Below, in pieces: positions 60,122 to 64,000 of a stretch of 64,000 bases of DNA. The stretch covers positions 1-64,000 of the forward strand of contig NZ_JBPODR010000003.1 in NCBI RefSeq assembly GCF_051201035.1, written 5' to 3'. Source of the stretch: Thermoanaerobacterium thermosulfurigenes. Lineage in GTDB: Bacteria; Bacillota; Thermoanaerobacteria; Thermoanaerobacterales; Thermoanaerobacteraceae. The notes beneath the pieces were generated by a model. The model saw nothing but the letters and a program-made list of their open reading frames with translations. It did not search any database and was not told the DNA's origin. Position 1 is the stretch's first letter. Each line of letters starts with the position of its first letter. A program made the translations under genes and the position numbers.

Positions 60122-60811
60122 TTGGAGATTTTGATAAAACAGATAATCGTCGTTACAGACGGCAAATCAAATGTCGGTGGGAATCCAGCAGATGCAGCTT
60201 TTTTGGCGTATAGGAAGGGAATTCGAGTAAGTTCTATAGGTATCGTTGACGACGGAAAGCTGTCTATAAAAGAGATAAAAGATATTGCAAGTTCCGGTGG
60301 TGGGGTGTATGACATAATTTATTCAGATGACTTTATAAGGTCTTTATCGATGGTGACGCAAAAATCAGCCGAAAAAACTTTGTACGATACCTTAGATAGC
60401 GAATTGATGAAACTCATAGGGAAAAATATAGAAGGACTTCATCCTGTATTGCGGTCTCAAATCGTAGAATACATCGATAAACTTCTTGATATTTCAGATG
60501 TAAGATGCGCAATTTTGCTGGACTTAAGTGGAAGTATGGCAAGAAAATTGAAAAAAGCAGTGAATGGAGTAATGGATCTTCTAAGCACCATGAAAGTGAG
60601 AAAGGGCAAAAGCCAGTTTTGCCTAATAGGATTTCCATATGGCAATGATGTTTATGCGAAGGTTATATGTCCATTTACATCGAAGATAAATGATATAGAA
60701 GCTCATCTTAAGAACTTAAAGGCAGGTGGAAATACCCCTACTTACCATGCGATAAAGCTGGCTACATCGCTTTTTGACACAGAAGTTGAATCTATAAGAG
60801 GTATCGGTTAA
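60122..60811 (+). CDS. yabS: VWA-domain protein YabS
   Basis: 229 residues. The von Willebrand A fold is visible with MIDAS elements DLSGSM and GGNTPTYHAI. An N-terminal ~95-residue region (VVTDGKSNVGGNPADAAFLAYRKGIRVSSIGIVD) looks like another, partial VWA half. YabS lies between spoIIE and the kinase YabT in Bacillus as here; it may bring partners to the kinase. The start is the TTG at 60122, 8 bases after GGAGGG. Its stop overlaps the yabT ATG. Confidence 0.85.
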   Translation: MEILIKQIIVVTDGKSNVGGNPADAAFLAYRKGIRVSSIGIVDDGKLSIKEIKDIASSGGGVYDIIYSDDFIRSLSMVTQKSAEKTLYDTLDSELMKLIGKNIEGLHPVLRSQIVEYIDKLLDISDVRCAILLDLSGSMARKLKKAVNGVMDLLSTMKVRKGKSQFCLIGFPYGNDVYAKVICPFTSKINDIEAHLKNLKAGGNTPTYHAIKLATSLFDTEVESIRGIG

Positions 60812-61650
60812 TGCTTGAGAATGGCTATGTTTTGACAGGCATACACAATAGACGGAAATACGTAGTCGAGAAAAAAATTGGTCATGGCGGTGTAGCCAAC
60901 GTATACCTTGTGCACGACGAGGAAAATTTAAAATATGCGCTTAAGATAAGTGAAGATTTAATAAGCATCACGAGAGAGCACAAAGTGTTGACATCATTGA
61001 AAAATTGCGATTTTGCTCCACACGTATTTGATTTAGATGATGTATTATTGTATAATAAAATGTATCATTATATAGTTTTGGAGTACATAGAGGGATATAG
61101 CCTTGATAGATTGATTAAATCAGGTATTGATTTGGAGAATGCTTCATACATACTTACTGAAATTTTAGATGTTTTGCTTAGATTAAAGCGATTAGGCATT
61201 TTTTACACAGATTTAAAACCATCCAATGTTATGATAGATGAGGTAAAAAAGCGTATAGTGCTTATTGACTATGGCTCAACATCTTCTAAAGATGATACCG
61301 TAAAAGAATTTACACCTGAATTTGACAGAGCCAGTTGGAAAGTGGGCTTAAGAAAAGCGGATTCAGGGTATCTGTCGTTTGAAGCAGGGATGCTTTTTGT
61401 ATGTCTTGTAATGGGCAAGACATTTAGACATGATTACCACACGATAGGAGAAGTGTTAAAGCAATCAAGAGCAAGGCTTGGAAAATTTTATATTGCCATA
61501 ATGAAGGCGCTTAATGGCACGTACGATATAAATAAACTGTATGTCAATTTTAAAAATGGCTGTTTTAGTGAAAAGGCGTCAATGTATTTAAATTACATTC
61601 TTTTCATAATGGGTATGATATTCATTTTACTTATGATTTTAGCGGTGTAG
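60811..61650 (+). CDS. yabT: Membrane-anchored serine/threonine kinase YabT
   Basis: 279 residues. Protein kinase fold: glycine loop GHGGVANVY (near 27), Lys in YALKIS, catalytic loop YTDLKPSNVMI, and DYG in place of DFG. The HRD motif is reduced to YTD, keeping the catalytic Asp. A single C-terminal membrane helix (YILFIMGMIFILLMILAV) anchors it. In Bacillus YabT is a DNA-activated sporulation kinase acting on RecA. It is coupled to yabS by a one-base overlap. Confidence 0.88.
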   Translation: MLENGYVLTGIHNRRKYVVEKKIGHGGVANVYLVHDEENLKYALKISEDLISITREHKVLTSLKNCDFAPHVFDLDDVLLYNKMYHYIVLEYIEGYSLDRLIKSGIDLENASYILTEILDVLLRLKRLGIFYTDLKPSNVMIDEVKKRIVLIDYGSTSSKDDTVKEFTPEFDRASWKVGLRKADSGYLSFEAGMLFVCLVMGKTFRHDYHTIGEVLKQSRARLGKFYIAIMKALNGTYDINKLYVNFKNGCFSEKASMYLNYILFIMGMIFILLMILAV

Positions 61651-61659
61651 GGGATATAT

Positions 61660-63042
61660 ATGATAGATAGCTTTGAAAAGACGATAAAAGAATACAAAAT
61701 GATAGAAAAAGGCGATAAAATCGTGGTAGGAGTATCTGGAGGCCCTGATTCTATTTGCCTTCTTAATTTGCTTTTAGAGATAAAAGAAAGGTATAAGCTT
61801 AAGCTTTTTGTGGTTCATGTAAATCACATGCTGAGGGGAGCCGATGCAGATAGTGATGCGTTGTTCGTTGAGAAGTTCTGCAAGGGAATAAATATCCCAT
61901 TTTTTTTATTTAAGGAAGACGTGAGAAGATATGCTGAAGAAAAGGGATTATCAGAGGAGGCTGCCGGAAGAGAAATAAGGTACAGTGCTTTTAATAAAGT
62001 GCTTAAAGAAGTTGGTGGAAACAAAATTGCCATTGCCCACAACAAAAATGACGTAGCCGAAACGGTTCTCTTAAACATCTTAAGAGGTGCTGGTACAACT
62101 GGACTTGTGGGCATAAAGCCTGTTAATGGATGCATCATAAGACCTCTTATACAGACGAAAAGGCGTGAGATAATTGACTACCTTAATTCGAAGAATTTAG
62201 AGTTTGTAGAAGATGTGACAAATAAAGAAGATGCGTATAGAAGAAACCGAATAAGGCTAAAATTGATACCATTTATTGAAGAATATTTTGATATAGACAT
62301 GGTCGAAAATTTGTACAGAACATCACAGATCGTACTTGATGATGAAGACTATTTAAGCCGTGAATCTGAAAAAATATTTAATGAGATTGCTGACATTGAC
62401 AATGGAAATGTTAAACTTGACATTGATGGGATAAAAAAATTACACAGTTCCATAAAAAGAAGAGTCATTAGATTGGCGTATAAGAAACTAAAGGGAGATT
62501 TTAATCAGCTAGCGTTTAAGCACGTGGAAGATGTGTTAGATATCATGGACAAGCAGACATCGTCAAAAATTGATTTACCCTTTGAAATTGAAGTTATAAA
62601 AAGTTATAATAATCTTATATTCAGAAAGAGAAACTTTTATGAAAAGCGAGATTTTAGTGAAGTTAAGCTTAATATTCCCGGTATAACAGATGGTGGATGT
62701 TTAGGAGTATATAAGGCGGAGATAATAGATAGAGAATCAATAGAAAGCCTTAATTTAGGTAGATACCGTAAGTTTTTCGATGCTGATTTGATTGATGGCG
62801 ATGTAGTCGTAAGGCATAGGAGAATTGGAGATTGCATCTTGCCTTTAAACATGAGAGGGACAAAGACACTTAAAAAGTATTTTATCGATGAGAAAATCCC
62901 AAGAGAGGAGAGGGATAAGATACCATTATTAGCTATTGGCAACACTATTTTGTGGATTGTGGGATATAGAATTTCTGAAAAGTACAAAGTACGTGATAGC
63001 ACAAAAAAAATATTGTCTATAGAGTATATTGAACAAGATTAA
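61660..63042 (+). CDS. tilS: tRNA(Ile)-lysidine synthase
   Basis: 460 residues; ATP PP-loop SGGPDSICLLNLL near residue 28, HVNHMLRG, and the C-terminal TilS domains (VRHRRIGDCILPLNMRGTKTLKKYF). It modifies C34 of tRNA-Ile(CAT) to lysidine and is essential. GGGGATATAT precedes the ATG. Next to hpt and ftsH, as in Bacillus. Confidence 0.94.
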   Translation: MIDSFEKTIKEYKMIEKGDKIVVGVSGGPDSICLLNLLLEIKERYKLKLFVVHVNHMLRGADADSDALFVEKFCKGINIPFFLFKEDVRRYAEEKGLSEEAAGREIRYSAFNKVLKEVGGNKIAIAHNKNDVAETVLLNILRGAGTTGLVGIKPVNGCIIRPLIQTKRREIIDYLNSKNLEFVEDVTNKEDAYRRNRIRLKLIPFIEEYFDIDMVENLYRTSQIVLDDEDYLSRESEKIFNEIADIDNGNVKLDIDGIKKLHSSIKRRVIRLAYKKLKGDFNQLAFKHVEDVLDIMDKQTSSKIDLPFEIEVIKSYNNLIFRKRNFYEKRDFSEVKLNIPGITDGGCLGVYKAEIIDRESIESLNLGRYRKFFDADLIDGDVVVRHRRIGDCILPLNMRGTKTLKKYFIDEKIPREERDKIPLLAIGNTILWIVGYRISEKYKVRDSTKKILSIEYIEQD

Positions 63043-63054
63043 GGAGGAAATTTG

Positions 63055-63600
63055 ATGGAAAATTTATCAAAAGACATCGATGAAATTTTGATCACAGAAG
63101 AAGAGCTTAAAGAAAAGATAAAAGAGCTTGGGAGGCAGATTACGAAGGACTACGAAGGGAAAAATTTAATGCTGGTAGGAGTCTTAAAAGGTGCTTTAAT
63201 GTTTATGGCTGATTTGTCAAGAAACATAGATTTGCCTTTATCACTTGATTTTATGGCTGTTTCCAGCTATGGAAGCTCAACACATTCATCAGGAATAGTA
63301 AAGATAATTAAAGACCTTGATATAAGCATAGAAGGCAAAGATGTCCTGATTGTGGAGGATATAATTGATAGCGGTTTGACTCTGTCTTACTTGAGGGAAA
63401 CCCTACTTGGGAGGAAACCAAAAAGCTTGAAAATATGCACAATATTAGACAAACCGGAGAGAAGAGAAGCATCTGTAAAAGTCGACTATGTGGGATTTAA
63501 GATACCGGATAAGTTTGTCGTTGGTTATGGATTAGACTTTGATGAAAAGTACAGAAACCTTCCTTTTATAGGCGTTTTGAAACCTGAAATGTACAGCTAA
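63055..63600 (+). CDS. hpt: Hypoxanthine phosphoribosyltransferase
   Basis: 181 residues; the PRPP-binding motif LIVEDIIDSGLTL near residue 103 and the flexible-loop SSYGSSTHSSG are diagnostic. It salvages hypoxanthine and guanine. The ATG at 63055 is 7 bases after AAGGAGG; an in-frame TTG just before it is rejected. Between tilS and ftsH, as in Bacillus. Confidence 0.95.
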   Translation: MENLSKDIDEILITEEELKEKIKELGRQITKDYEGKNLMLVGVLKGALMFMADLSRNIDLPLSLDFMAVSSYGSSTHSSGIVKIIKDLDISIEGKDVLIVEDIIDSGLTLSYLRETLLGRKPKSLKICTILDKPERREASVKVDYVGFKIPDKFVVGYGLDFDEKYRNLPFIGVLKPEMYS

Positions 63601-63668
63601 AATTTGTTTTTTTATATGGTATATGTTATTATAAATTAAGTGATACGGCTTTGAAGGGAGGGCCATAT

Positions 63669-64000
63669 TTGAATAAAACGATCAGAGGTATCGTTATATG
63701 GATACTGATAATTATCGCATTATATGCAATGGTACAATTGTATACTGATAATATTAAACAACCTGCGGCTATCGACGTTACTGAACTGTACAGCCAGATT
63801 ATCAAAAACAATGTTTCAGAGATGACTATTTCCGGCACAAGCATTACAGGTACTTTAAAAGACGGCACACAGTTTAGCAGCAATGTGCCTGATGTGACGT
63901 CGTTTATGAATTTCTTGACGCCTTACATTAAGGACAATAAACTTGTCGTCAAGAGTGAACCGCCTCAAGGAGCTCCTTGGTGGTATTCACTTTTACCAAC
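63669..64000 (+). CDS. ftsH: ATP-dependent zinc metalloprotease FtsH (5' part)
   Basis: Only the first 110 codons are in the window. They give the short basic start, the first membrane helix (GIVIWILIIIALYAMVQLY), the periplasmic-type domain (VSEMTISGTSITGTLKDGT) and PWWYSLLP leading into the second helix. The start is the TTG at 63669, 6 bases after AGGGAGGG. The AAA and protease domains lie beyond the window edge. The position after hpt supports the call. Confidence 0.9.
   Translation, partial: MNKTIRGIVIWILIIIALYAMVQLYTDNIKQPAAIDVTELYSQIIKNNVSEMTISGTSITGTLKDGTQFSSNVPDVTSFMNFLTPYIKDNKLVVKSEPPQGAPWWYSLLP

Noticed and set aside
1..64000. CRISPR array, rRNA operon, complete insertion sequence or replication origin
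   Set aside because: I saw no regularly spaced direct repeats, rRNA sequence, intact transposase or DnaA-box cluster.

Overview
The window comes from a low-GC, spore-forming, obligately anaerobic Firmicute. The gene content (SpoIIE, YabP, YabQ, SpoIID-like protein, PFOR, HydF, desulfoferrodoxin) and the strong AGGAGG ribosome binding sites point to Thermoanaerobacterales. Thermoanaerobacterium is my best guess by inference; no rRNA is present to confirm it.

Layout. 0.1-2.6 kb: a secreted C39-type peptidase-like protein, a small lipoprotein, a decayed transposase fragment and a LiaF-like membrane protein. 2.7-14.1 kb: one arginine/carbamoyl-phosphate operon, argC-argJ-argB-argD-carA-carB-argG-argH, tightly packed with several overlaps. 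14.1-20.1 kb: a multi-domain CoA-disulfide reductase with an ArsR-type regulator, a DedA protein, a divergent mntR/mntH manganese pair and desulfoferrodoxin. 20.3-25.6 kb: aspA-hydF, then an MFS exporter with an Xre-TPR regulator.

25.8-34.1 kb and 57.7-64 kb are two halves of a cluster that is continuous in Bacillus subtilis (yabN-yabO-yabP-yabQ-divIC-yabR-spoIIE-yabS-yabT-tilS-hpt-ftsH). Here hup, a SpoIID-like lipoprotein, a HAD phosphatase and a CBS-type pyrophosphatase are interleaved. About 23 kb lies between ppx and spoIIE. That insert holds three minus-strand tRNAs, a soluble chemoreceptor, a c-di-AMP (ydaO) riboswitch in front of an opine-dehydrogenase/B12-protein operon, an endolysin-holin pair, a PyrR-controlled uracil permease, a Rieske oxygenase, a decayed HlyD/ABC exporter, PFOR, several small conserved genes, a radical-SAM peptide locus and tRNA-Glu.

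The most interesting locus is 52.1-57.4 kb. A 35-residue peptide has cysteine pairs at exact 11-residue spacing (CC, CC, CH). It sits directly before a SPASM radical-SAM enzyme and lies in one operon with an ArsM-like methyltransferase, a thioredoxin-thioredoxin reductase fusion, DUF5714 and DUF302 proteins and a second methyltransferase. The promoter overlaps a CCCCTA/TAGGGG palindrome of the kind bound by CsoR/RcnR metal sensors. I read this as a metal- or thiol-responsive modified-peptide system. Other notable signals are the c-di-AMP control of a possible opine pathway, three sporulation-cluster genes whose Shine-Dalgarno sequence lies in the 3' arm of a long inverted repeat, and an oxygenase in an anaerobe.
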